Source: Saccharomyces uvarum
Lineage: Eukaryota; Ascomycota; Saccharomycetes; Saccharomycetales; Saccharomycetaceae
Assembly (NCBI GenBank): GCA_947243795.1
Contig: OX365942.1
Span: 248,001 to 312,000, forward strand
Direction: 5' to 3'
DNA length: 64,000 nucleotides
In this document: one piece after another, positions 41,601 to 49,644 of the stretch
Position numbering within the stretch: the first letter of the stretch is position 1
Layout: each line of letters opens with the position of its first letter
Translations under genes and position numbers: made by a program
Notes under the pieces: model-generated
Database searches by the model: none
Told to the model about the DNA's origin: nothing
Seen by the model: only the letters and a program-made list of their open reading frames with translations

Positions 41601-41819
41601 AAATTGGACAGCCTAAAAGGCGTCACGGCAAAGGTGGACGTTGAAGATAAAATAACAGTAACCAAGAACGAAAAAGCCATGGAGGCAAAGGAAGAACAGC
41701 CGGAGAATTTACCAACTTCCGATATGCATATATTACCTTCTTCCATCGCAAACGTGCCACAAGATGATAATACAGAAGTAACTGGAAGCACGGGTCCTTC
41801 CGACAAAGAGACAAAATAA
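37092..41819 (+). CDS. SIN3: Sin3 corepressor scaffold of the Rpd3 histone deacetylase complexes
   Basis: 1575 aa (S. cerevisiae 1536). It is the scaffold of Rpd3L and Rpd3S that links DNA-binding repressors such as Ume6 to deacetylation. Four-helix PAH domains are readable: PAH1 (about 236-310), PAH2 (about 417-487, FSQAISYVNKIKTRF) and PAH3 (about 701-767). They are followed by the histone-deacetylase interaction domain (about 790-1110, with YKRLPKSDTFMPCSGRDDMCWEVLNDEWVGHP) and the conserved C-terminal region. Between PAH2 and PAH3 lies an expanded low-complexity array of Gln-Ala/His-Ala dipeptides and Gln (about 500-560). Poly-Gln, poly-Ser and poly-Ala runs also occur in the N-terminus (about 72-150). 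These account for the extra length. Confidence 0.98.
38590..38771. repeat. GCTCAG hexamer array and CAG run inside SIN3
   Basis: Near-tandem CAGGCT/CAAGCT hexamers encoding (Gln-Ala)n with occasional His, from about 38617 to 38735, then a CAA/CAG run (about 38741-38771) encoding poly-Gln. The codon-level purity indicates recent slippage or unequal exchange. Confidence 0.9.
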
Positions 41820-42133
41820 TAAATTCTGACTAGGCTTGGTACAGGATCCTATTCTCTGTTGATTTTTTATCTGATGTGTACTTTTATTTAATGTCAAGGA
41901 TGTAATATTGTAATTTTAAAAAAGGAAATTGTAAGTGTTTAAAGTTTTGAACAAGTACCAACTTTTATACAAAATATGTGTGTGGAAGCATGCATTTGTG
42001 TATACTCGTGCATTTATATGCCGTTTCAATCAGGCTTTTTTTGGATGCTTAAAGATGTAATTATACGGAAGTGATTTGAAGCACTGGCATATTATATATA
42101 CACGTATATATATATTGTTATGATATGAGTACC
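41820..42133. other. SIN3-PFA4 convergent 3' region
   Basis: 314 bp, A/T-rich with TATATA-type polyadenylation signals (about 42095-42115). No gene is seen. Confidence 0.6.
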
Positions 42134-43270
42134 CTATTCCATATCAACGTCGACTCCAAAGTCATCTAAAGATTCCCCCCAATCGTTATACCACTTCTCA
42201 CGAATAGCAGATCTGCCATTTTGAGCAATTCTGCTTCTCACCACCTGCTCGCCACCTTCATTGCACGTCTCTATTGCTAAATTGCTATGGTTAGAAACAG
42301 TTTTAATTTTACCGCCATCTGGCGGCCAGGGAAGCGAGAGCATGATATCTTCTAATGAAGAATTAACTTCATATTTGGAAATATCATTCTTTGGAAAGCT
42401 ATTTCCATCTCCTGTAGGAGCACCAAATGGCCACAGCCATAAATGGAGGGGACCAAGATATATTATTGCATTAGTGAACAAATCAATATTATAAGGGAAG
42501 TTTACAACTTCCTCAAAACGGATTCTATGTTGAGTCAACAATTTTTCAGCATCCCTTTCAAGTTGGGGTGACTTCACCTCGGGATAGATCCTCCAAGTAT
42601 TTTCAATCAATTTCTTAATCAATTTTTGAGAGTCGAATAGGGATTCAAGCCGATCCATGTCCCAGGATTCAATTTGAGATCGTCCATTTATTATTTGATT
42701 GAATAAACATCGTAGGAAAAGAATTACTATCGTTAAAAGAACAAAAGAATTCAAAGGAGTTAATATTGTTAAAAATACTAGTTCTGACTTTTTGAATAAA
42801 TACCCAGGCAAGTGCCTTTGCTGCCAAATAAAACATATTCGTTTAACTTGTATGCAAAGTAAAACACCCGTTGTGGCAATGACCCAAAATATGAATCTTA
42901 GGAAATGCGGATAATTTTTGAAGCCAACACAATTCATCGTCCACGGGCAATGATGATCCATCATTAAAACGCATTGATTACAAGCTTTACAATGGTGAGA
43001 ACGTTCTGGCTTATAGATTTGGCACTTCTTACAGTAGTTCGGCCAGGTACTAGGGCTTAGCTGGTAAGTAGGCGAAGGCCTTCCTGGATTCGTGTAGATA
43101 GCCAAATAGTAGGATACCCATATCATCGATAAAGATGATTCAAATGCTATTTGTTTCGATATTGATAGAAAATTCGATAAAATGAAGTAATGAGCACCAT
43201 AACCTATAAACGATATCAGAAACGTCGGTATTGCAATCCCTAACCAAGGCCATTTTAATTTTACAGCCAT
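42134..43270 (-). CDS. PFA4: DHHC palmitoyltransferase Pfa4
   Basis: 378 aa from ATG 43270, the S. cerevisiae length. An ER S-acyltransferase that palmitoylates amino-acid permeases and the chitin synthase Chs3. Two membrane helices at the N-terminus are followed by the zinc-binding cysteine-rich domain CKKCQIYKPERSHHCKACNQCVLMMDHHCPW with the catalytic DHHC; two more helices follow. The C-terminus ends WYNDWGESLDDFGVDVDME, matching the known protein. The frame is open to an ATG at 43345 (25 codons more), but the conserved start is MAVKLKWPWLGIAIPTF. Its family of substrates includes Tat2 (5508-7286). Confidence 0.97.
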   Translation of the reverse strand: MAVKLKWPWLGIAIPTFLISFIGYGAHYFILSNFLSISKQIAFESSLSMIWVSYYLAIYTNPGRPSPTYQLSPSTWPNYCKKCQIYKPERSHHCKACNQCVLMMDHHCPWTMNCVGFKNYPHFLRFIFWVIATTGVLLCIQVKRICFIWQQRHLPGYLFKKSELVFLTILTPLNSFVLLTIVILFLRCLFNQIINGRSQIESWDMDRLESLFDSQKLIKKLIENTWRIYPEVKSPQLERDAEKLLTQHRIRFEEVVNFPYNIDLFTNAIIYLGPLHLWLWPFGAPTGDGNSFPKNDISKYEVNSSLEDIMLSLPWPPDGGKIKTVSNHSNLAIETCNEGGEQVVRSRIAQNGRSAIREKWYNDWGESLDDFGVDVDME

Positions 43271-43712
43271 GGCCAAGTCAGTAACTACTTCTGTATAAAC
43301 TCTTGTATGATACACCCACCATAATATACTGCCTTTAGAGAGCAATCCTTCTTATTTCTCGCCTTTGCCGCTTTTTATAAGCGCGTAGCTAAAATGTTAA
43401 GTATAGAGCGTGAACGTATCCATGAAACAGTCAGTAACATCTAGGAAAAGGGCCCCCTAAGATGTAATTTCGTCCCTGCCTATAGATACAAAATAATCCT
43501 TGTAATAAATACGTTCTTACGAAAGTCTTTGCGGGTCTTTAACAGAGCAAATTTTTAAACTTTTTGTTCATACTAAACCTACAATTTATATTTAGTCGAT
43601 AATTTCAAAATTTTCCTTTTTCCATTTTCCTTTTTCTTTTAAGCATACCTAAAAAGGCCCTACAATTACTTAACTACTAAACCTACTATAAGTAAATTCC
43701 GAACTCAAATAT
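43271..43712. other. PFA4-IZH2 intergenic region with an ACS match
   Basis: 442 bp upstream of PFA4 and downstream of IZH2. ATTTATATTTA at 43584-43594 is an 11/11 match to the ARS consensus, embedded in T-rich DNA (43541-43640), which is the right setting for a replication origin, but a single match is weak evidence. A conserved-looking CCTTTTTCC/TTTAAGC block follows. Confidence 0.4.
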
Positions 43713-44666
43713 CTAAGAGACAATTCCATTTTGCATCTTTATATGGACTAACTCATAGCTATTCAATACACCTCTCATGTGACACAAGGATGCGATAACA
43801 ACCAAAAAGTGGAAGAGTTGATGAGAATGTCCCCAGATGTCAAATCTGCCGGGATAAACTTTCTCGGGGAACCGCATCCCATAAAGAACGGCACCGATTA
43901 TATACAAACCACCTCCAAGTAGCACCCAAAATAGTTGAATTTGATTCCAAATTTCTGTAAAACTATAATAGTAAAGACCACTAAAAATCGGAACGATCGA
44001 GGATAATCCGAAGCAAACAAATAGTCCGGCTCTATAAGGTCTCCATTCTCTTTTACGAAATTTATCTTTCAAAGACACTATACTACATGCAACACCAAAG
44101 CTGACAGTAATAAACGCAAATAAACAAAATGCGGGGAATTTATCATAATAACCGTAATATAGAATGCTGACCATGGATGTAACAATCAATATGCAAATAC
44201 CGAGGTAGTCTAGCTTATTACCCAAAGTAGCAATTTTCAAGGAATGACTCTTGAAACAGTGAAACGAACTGCTTAGTATCAAACATGCAAATGCCCCCGT
44301 AAAAAATAGGTCAATCATCATATGATCAAGCCATGTGGTAGTCTCAAACACTGTGATAGTCGTTTTATCTAGCAACAGGACTGTGAGAAACCCGACTGCA
44401 GGGATCAAATGTGAATAAATATTGACACTTTCATTATGCATGTAGAATAAACTTTTGAAAGTATCAACAAAACTACTAGTTTCCTTCACGTACCCATGCA
44501 AAATATAGTCATTATCTCTTTGCCATTCTGGAATTTCGTCCCAACTATAGACTCTCTTTAGCACTTTCTTCGCTTTTGCAACTTCTGCGGGATTTGCGGC
44601 TGTGTTCCCTGCAGCTCTCTTCTTCAATTCTTGCACACTGTTAGTCCTCTCTAATAAAGTTGACAT
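43713..44666 (-). CDS. IZH2: PAQR-family membrane receptor/zinc-homeostasis protein
   Basis: 317 aa from ATG 44666, the S. cerevisiae length. It is an osmotin/adiponectin-receptor (PAQR) family member tied to zinc homeostasis and lipid metabolism. A hydrophilic N-terminus (1-80) is followed by seven membrane segments. Family metal-site motifs are visible: ESVNIYSHLIPA (first His), SSSFHCFKSHS (second His, with Asp nearby in NKLDYLGI), and GHSHQLFHFLVV near the C-terminus. The frame extends 10 codons upstream to 44696; the conserved start is MSTLLERTNSVQELKKRAAG. A 10/11 zinc-response element lies upstream at 44916-44926. Confidence 0.97.
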   Translation of the reverse strand: MSTLLERTNSVQELKKRAAGNTAANPAEVAKAKKVLKRVYSWDEIPEWQRDNDYILHGYVKETSSFVDTFKSLFYMHNESVNIYSHLIPAVGFLTVLLLDKTTITVFETTTWLDHMMIDLFFTGAFACLILSSSFHCFKSHSLKIATLGNKLDYLGICILIVTSMVSILYYGYYDKFPAFCLFAFITVSFGVACSIVSLKDKFRKREWRPYRAGLFVCFGLSSIVPIFSGLYYYSFTEIWNQIQLFWVLLGGGLYIIGAVLYGMRFPEKVYPGRFDIWGHSHQLFHFLVVIASLCHMRGVLNSYELVHIKMQNGIVS

Positions 44667-45554
44667 TTCGAACGCTTCTTTACCAATATGGATCATAGTT
44701 AATCCAGCAGCGTATTTGGTACATTTGGCTCAAGTAACGCTAGAATAAATACTATTTCTAATCAACTATTCCAAGAGATGTTGGATTTCCAAAAAAAAAA
44801 AAGAGCTCAACAACGGAAGACCGCCTACTAACCCCGAGTCACCAAATTCTATCAGACTTTTGGAAGGAAACAAGGAAATTTTGTTCTAAACCTCTTCCCT
44901 ATTCAACGAAGTGCAACCGTAAAGGTAGCACAGCATTAGTACAATTTTTATTTTCTTGATAGATTATGGTGTTCTTTAAGCCTCTAACGTACATTTGAGT
45001 TTTTCTCTAAAAATGCGGTTTCAAAATTCGAGTCCGCTTTGTAAGGAAAACATGAATGAGCGAACGTGCTTGCAATCATAGGAAGATTTTAATCCCTATT
45101 CAGAAGGAGGCTGCACAAACTATTGTAAACAAGCTCGAAATCGCATACAATTTCTGGATTTTAGCACGTCGTCGGTCTTTCTACATTACTCCTAAGATCT
45201 CTACTTCATTTGATGGATCAAGGACTGAAGCTCCAGAAAGTTTTACAACATTATTAATTGGCTTTTTCACTCACCTAATGCCCCCAGCCGTCATAAATAG
45301 CCATATTTTGTAATAGTGCTCACCCATATACACAATAGCTTATTCCTTCTTCCTCAGCAAAATATTGCTTCTACCTTTTTTTTCTTAAGACTATTTATAT
45401 TCCATTTTATTATTCTGCATCAGCATAAAGGTTCAGTGGCTCAATTATATACTCCAAAAGGCAGATACCCTTTCTTTTATAATTGTTTACCAAAGTTGAC
45501 TTTGGAAGCTATCTAAGAAGTTACAAGGATACCTTTCAAGGACTCATAGTAGTC
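44667..45554. other. IZH2-PHO80 divergent intergenic region
   Basis: 888 bp. The left part holds the IZH2 promoter with the zinc-response element at 44916-44926. An 85-codon open frame (45056-45313) has no recognisable content. The DNA near PHO80 (45320-45480) is T-rich. An in-frame ATG at 45483 precedes the chosen PHO80 start. Confidence 0.45.
44916..44926 (-). promoter_or_regulatory. Zinc-response element (Zap1 site) upstream of IZH2
   Basis: ACCGTAAAGGT matches the palindromic Zap1 consensus ACCTTNAAGGT at ten of eleven positions, about 250 bp upstream of the IZH2 ATG. IZH2 is a known Zap1 target in S. cerevisiae. Confidence 0.7.
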
Positions 45555-46445
45555 ATGGAAAGCCCAGCGAGAGAACATTCCGAAGATACACAAGAGGATC
45601 AGACTATTCCAAAAATAATTCTACCCTCCGAGTTCAAAAAATGTTCTAGAACAGATCTTGTAGTACTCATATCACGGATGCTTGTATCACTCATAGCAAT
45701 TAACGAAAATTCCTCAACCAAAAGACCTGATGACCAAATAACTTTAACACGATACCATTCCAAGATTCCACCAAACATATCGATCTTCAACTACTTCATA
45801 CGACTGACCAAATTTTCTTCTCTGGAACATTGTGTTCTTATAACATCGCTTTATTATATTGATTTATTACAAACCGCGTATCCAGATTTTACACTAAATT
45901 CTTTGACCGCCCATAGATTTTTATTGACAGCTACTACGGTTGCAGCAAAAGGCTTGTGTGATTCATTCTCTACTAATGCTCATTATTCAAAAGTTGGTGG
46001 AGTACGATGTCATGAGTTGAATATCCTAGAAAACGATTTTCTAAAGCGAGTAAACTACAGAATACTTCCTAGAGATCATAATATTACATTATGTAGCATA
46101 GAACAAAAACAGAAAACATTTGTTATAGATAAAAACGCATTAGGATCTGTTGATTTGGGTTCTTATTCTTATTCCAATCGTTTAAAAAGCGGGTATAATG
46201 TTCTAGACAAATACTATCAAAGGATAGTTCAATTAGTAGGTTCTTTTGATGCCTCACCAGATAAGAGTAGAAGAGTTAATTATGTTCTCCCGTCCAATTT
46301 TGATGAAGATAATGAAAGTAGTAGTGCTCGACTTCAGCAACCCAAAGCAGCAACTGAAGTATCACCTAAATCTCACTATTCACAAAAACGAATTTCTGAA
46401 GCAAAAGACACGAATAAGTATCATAAACGCTCAAAGCCAGATTGA
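45555..46445 (+). CDS. PHO80: Cyclin Pho80, partner of the kinase Pho85
   Basis: 296 aa from ATG 45555 (S. cerevisiae 293). Pho80-Pho85 phosphorylates Pho4 and Rim15 when phosphate is plentiful and so represses the PHO regulon. The Pho80/cyclin-box core is well kept: CSRTDLVVLISRMLVSLIAINE, RYHSKIPPNISIFNYFIRLTKFSS, LTAHRFLLTATTVAAKGLCDSF, and GGVRCHELNILENDFLKRVNYRI. The acidic N-terminus and the Ser/Lys C-terminal tail ending KRSKPD are variable. The frame opens 24 codons earlier at 45483, but the conserved N-terminus begins at MESPAREHSED. Confidence 0.97.
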   Translation: MESPAREHSEDTQEDQTIPKIILPSEFKKCSRTDLVVLISRMLVSLIAINENSSTKRPDDQITLTRYHSKIPPNISIFNYFIRLTKFSSLEHCVLITSLYYIDLLQTAYPDFTLNSLTAHRFLLTATTVAAKGLCDSFSTNAHYSKVGGVRCHELNILENDFLKRVNYRILPRDHNITLCSIEQKQKTFVIDKNALGSVDLGSYSYSNRLKSGYNVLDKYYQRIVQLVGSFDASPDKSRRVNYVLPSNFDEDNESSSARLQQPKAATEVSPKSHYSQKRISEAKDTNKYHKRSKPD

Positions 46446-46796
46446 AAAAATCTGCAACAATAATTGCTGAGTGGAATCACAGATCATTCTATTATATAAC
46501 TATATAACCAGCAAATAACATCACTTGGCTTTGCAAGTTTAGGCCGGTTTGTTAAATATTCTTGAGTACCTAATAGATTTTTTCTCCTATATCATTTTCC
46601 CTTTGTAATGATGTTTCTCCATGCGAACCCACTTCGTATTGTTTTTTTTTAACCCATATGATAGATACGTAATAATGCATCTAGAGAAATTTAAAGATCT
46701 TTTTTCAATTTTTGTAGTAATTCATAACTCACTTCAATAAAAATGTGTAGTTTGTAAGAGATTTCCGAAACCTCTCACTTTTATCTCATAAGACAG
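46446..46796. other. PHO80 3' region and pericentromeric DNA
   Basis: A/T-rich, no gene. It contains a second CDEIII-like motif (TTTCCGAAA core at 46762-46770) on the plus strand, some 40 bp from the real CDEIII. Confidence 0.55.
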
Positions 46797-46914
46797 TTTG
46801 TTTGTTCGGAAATCATATACAATTATATATGTATTTAAATTTTTAACACAAAAAATGTTAAAAAATAAATATATTTGTTAAAATTAAAAATAAATTAAAA
46901 ATAAAGCACGTGAC
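46797..46914 (-). other. Point centromere (CEN15 equivalent): CDEIII-CDEII-CDEI
   Basis: Read on the minus strand: CDEI is GTCACGTG (46914-46907), a perfect RTCACRTG match bound by Cbf1. CDEII is the next 85 bp (46906-46822) with only 6 G/C, about 93% A+T. CDEIII follows at 46821-46797 as TGTATATGATTTCCGAAC..., with the essential CCG at 46809-46807, bound by the CBF3 complex. One consensus A after CCGAA is replaced by C. The 118-bp size and spacing are standard for Saccharomyces point centromeres. Its place between PHO80 and RRP6 matches CEN15. Confidence 0.97.
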
Positions 46915-47062
46915 TTATTATATAGAACGGCACTTGAAAATTTATCAGTTTCACTAAGATGAGGGCATCGTAAAAATTTTCGTTAGTTATTAGCTATAAG
47001 ATATTAAACTGGGACACGAAGATCAGACAGCTAACAGTCAAGACGAATCAAATTAATACGCT
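46915..47062 (+). promoter_or_regulatory. RRP6 promoter region with RRPE
   Basis: AAAAATTTTCG at 46973-46982 is an RRPE-type element, and AAGATGAGGG just upstream (46955-46964) resembles PAC. These lie 80-110 bp from the RRP6 ATG. The promoter abuts CDEI of the centromere, 148 bp away from the start codon. Confidence 0.6.
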
Positions 47063-49252
47063 ATGGCTTCCGACAATTCAGATGTGCTTCTTTCTAAGGT
47101 TGTTAATGTGATTAGAGCTGCATCTTCATTGGCTGCCCAAGATGTTGATTTCTATAGAAATTTGGACAGAGATTTTAGTAAGATTTTGCAGTCAAAATCG
47201 AGCAAGCTTACTGAAATGGTGAATGGAATCGTCCTTTCTATTGATGAGCATCATGACTCCCTTGAACTCAAAGAAGAAGAAATAAGTGATTTGTGGAAAG
47301 ATTTTGGAAATATAATGGACAACTTGTTGGAAAAGTCAGATCACTCGTTGGACAATCTAAATCGTACTTCCAACTCAAACAATAGTGCAGCCAATCTCCA
47401 ATACTTGGGTGATTTTTCAGGAAAGGACTCACTTCCAACAAAAAGAGTTGAAAAGCCTCAGTTGAAGTTTAAAACACCAATTGATAACAGTGAAAGTCAT
47501 CCGTTCATACCTTTACTTAAGGAGAAGCCAAATGCTTTGAAGCCACTTTCTGATAGTTTACGGATGATTGAAACGGAAGAAAATAGTCCCGGTCATTACC
47601 CACACCCATATGAGTATGAAATTGACAACCAAGAATATAACTCAAATATCCTTCAAATCAAACCAGAAGTACCCTCCAAACCTTGGGATGCTTCAGAACC
47701 GATATGGATAGATTCAAAGACAAAGCTCGAATCAATGCTAGAGGATTTAAAAAATGTGCACGAAATCGCTGTTGATCTTGAACATCACGATTATAGGTCA
47801 TATTATGGTGTTGTCTGTCTCATGCAGGTCAGTACAAGGGAGAGAGACTATTTAGTTGATACCCTTGAACTTCGCGCTGACTTACACATCCTAAATGAAG
47901 TATTTACAGATCCATCAATTGTGAAAGTATTTCACGGTGCTTTTATGGATATTATTTGGCTCCAAAGAGATTTAGGATTATACGTCGTTGGTCTGTTTGA
48001 TACTTACCACGCCTCTAAGGCTATAGGACTTCCTAGACACAGTTTAGCCTATCTGTTGGAAAATTTCGCCAATTTCAAAACATCAAAGAAATACCAGCTG
48101 GCTGACTGGCGTATAAGACCACTTTCAAAACCCATGACCGCCTATGCCAGGGCAGATACCCATTTCTTGCTAAATATATATGATCAGTTAAGAAACAAGC
48201 TTATCGAGTCTAATAAGTTAGCTGGGGTTCTTTATGAATCAAGAAATGTGGCTAAAAGGCGTTTTGAATATTCCAAGTATAGGCCAACGACGCCTTCTTC
48301 CAAAGTTTACTCTCCAACCGAAAAGGAGAATCCTTGGAGAGTGTTGATGTATCAATACAATATCGCTCCCGAGAGAGAGGAACTAGTAAAAGATTTATAT
48401 GAGTGGAGAGACGTTATAGCAAGACGAGATGATGAATCGCCGAGATTTATCATGCCAAATCAGCTGTTAGCTGCACTTGTTGCATATACACCCATCGATG
48501 TTATAGGTGTTGTTTCTCTGACAAATGGTGTGACAGACCATGTTCGTCAAAATGCGAAAATACTAGCCAATTTAATCAAGAGTGCACTAACAAGTATGAA
48601 GGACACTCATAAGGAAAGCGCTGAAATTGTGTGTTCCGATTTTAAGTCCAAAAGCACTTCGTTAGAAGCTATCACAGTTTCTCAAATTCGTAATATTATG
48701 GATAGATTTTCAGTATTTTCCAGCAACAGCGTTACCGAAGATCGAAGCATGGATAGTACAGTATCTTCCATTCTTTTCGGTAAGATTTTACCATATGAGG
48801 AGGCCGATATCGTGTACGAGGATAGGGGCCTACCACATAAAGTTAAGGTTGAAGATATTCGAGGCCGGGCTGAAGGATTTAGTTCTGCATTAGCAGGGTT
48901 GGAAGACATCAAATTTGAAGTAGAGAAGCCAGTCAACGTAGAAAAGAGCGAGAAGGTGAAAATCGAGACTACACCTGAGCCTCCAACTAAAATTGAGAAT
49001 CCTGACGAAGTTGTTGTCTTGAAGAAGAAAAAGATACATAAGAAGCAGGCAGCAAAAAGAAGTGATGCGGCAGCAGAGGAAGCTGTTGATTACTCTAAAA
49101 TGGCTAATGTCTTATCTAATAAACCGGGCCAAAATAATAAGCAACAGAGGAAAAGAAGATTTGACCCATCCTATAACGATAGTGAGGGACCAAGAGCTCC
49201 TAAAAAGAAAAGACCTACCACCAGGGGTAAGAATGTATCTTTTAAAAGGTGA
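47063..49252 (+). CDS. RRP6: Nuclear exosome 3'-5' exoribonuclease Rrp6
   Basis: 729 aa (S. cerevisiae 733). It is the distributive exonuclease of the nuclear exosome, partnered by Rrp47. The N-terminal PMC2NT domain (about 10-110) binds Rrp47. The DEDD-Y exonuclease domain runs about 200-400: Exo I AVDLEHHDYRS gives D238 and E240, Exo II FHGAFMDIIWLQRDLG holds the next Asp, and Exo III has YARADTHFLLNIYD with the Tyr and Asp. An HRDC domain (about 430-515) and a basic C-terminal lasso/NLS tail (KKKKIHKKQ, KKKRPTTRG) follow. It complements DIS3 at the window's other end. Confidence 0.98.
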   Translation: MASDNSDVLLSKVVNVIRAASSLAAQDVDFYRNLDRDFSKILQSKSSKLTEMVNGIVLSIDEHHDSLELKEEEISDLWKDFGNIMDNLLEKSDHSLDNLNRTSNSNNSAANLQYLGDFSGKDSLPTKRVEKPQLKFKTPIDNSESHPFIPLLKEKPNALKPLSDSLRMIETEENSPGHYPHPYEYEIDNQEYNSNILQIKPEVPSKPWDASEPIWIDSKTKLESMLEDLKNVHEIAVDLEHHDYRSYYGVVCLMQVSTRERDYLVDTLELRADLHILNEVFTDPSIVKVFHGAFMDIIWLQRDLGLYVVGLFDTYHASKAIGLPRHSLAYLLENFANFKTSKKYQLADWRIRPLSKPMTAYARADTHFLLNIYDQLRNKLIESNKLAGVLYESRNVAKRRFEYSKYRPTTPSSKVYSPTEKENPWRVLMYQYNIAPEREELVKDLYEWRDVIARRDDESPRFIMPNQLLAALVAYTPIDVIGVVSLTNGVTDHVRQNAKILANLIKSALTSMKDTHKESAEIVCSDFKSKSTSLEAITVSQIRNIMDRFSVFSSNSVTEDRSMDSTVSSILFGKILPYEEADIVYEDRGLPHKVKVEDIRGRAEGFSSALAGLEDIKFEVEKPVNVEKSEKVKIETTPEPPTKIENPDEVVVLKKKKIHKKQAAKRSDAAAEEAVDYSKMANVLSNKPGQNNKQQRKRRFDPSYNDSEGPRAPKKKRPTTRGKNVSFKR

Positions 49253-49644
49253 ATTATATAGACATATACATTTTTTATGACTACGGTAGTGATAATTATT
49301 ACATAAAACGCCCCGATATAATTAAGTACATGTATCATAGAATTCAAAACGTTATCTATTTGAAAGTATTGAGATTCCTTTTTTTTTTTTGTTTCTGCAT
49401 GTTTTTGGCTCTCGGTTCCAGTATAGAAACTGCATTTTTTTTGCAATTATATAGAATTAAAAGGTTATCCGGAGCCTTTAGTTGAGTTTCCCGAAAATGG
49501 CACTTTGCTCTTGCTTTAGGCGTGAATATACCTAGTGAAAATAGTAGTTCAAATGATAATGGGGAAGTACACATGTTATAACAGTGATAATCCAAAAAGA
49601 CAACATACAGACTTCTTATTTTCACCATCAGCTTCCCATAGAAA
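49253..49644. other. RRP6-ALG6 intergenic region
   Basis: 392 bp between tandem plus-strand genes; T-rich after 49370. No gene or clear site is seen. Confidence 0.5.

Noticed and set aside
45056-45313. 85-codon ORF between IZH2 and PHO80
   Set aside because: No recognisable motif, unremarkable composition, and located in a divergent promoter region.
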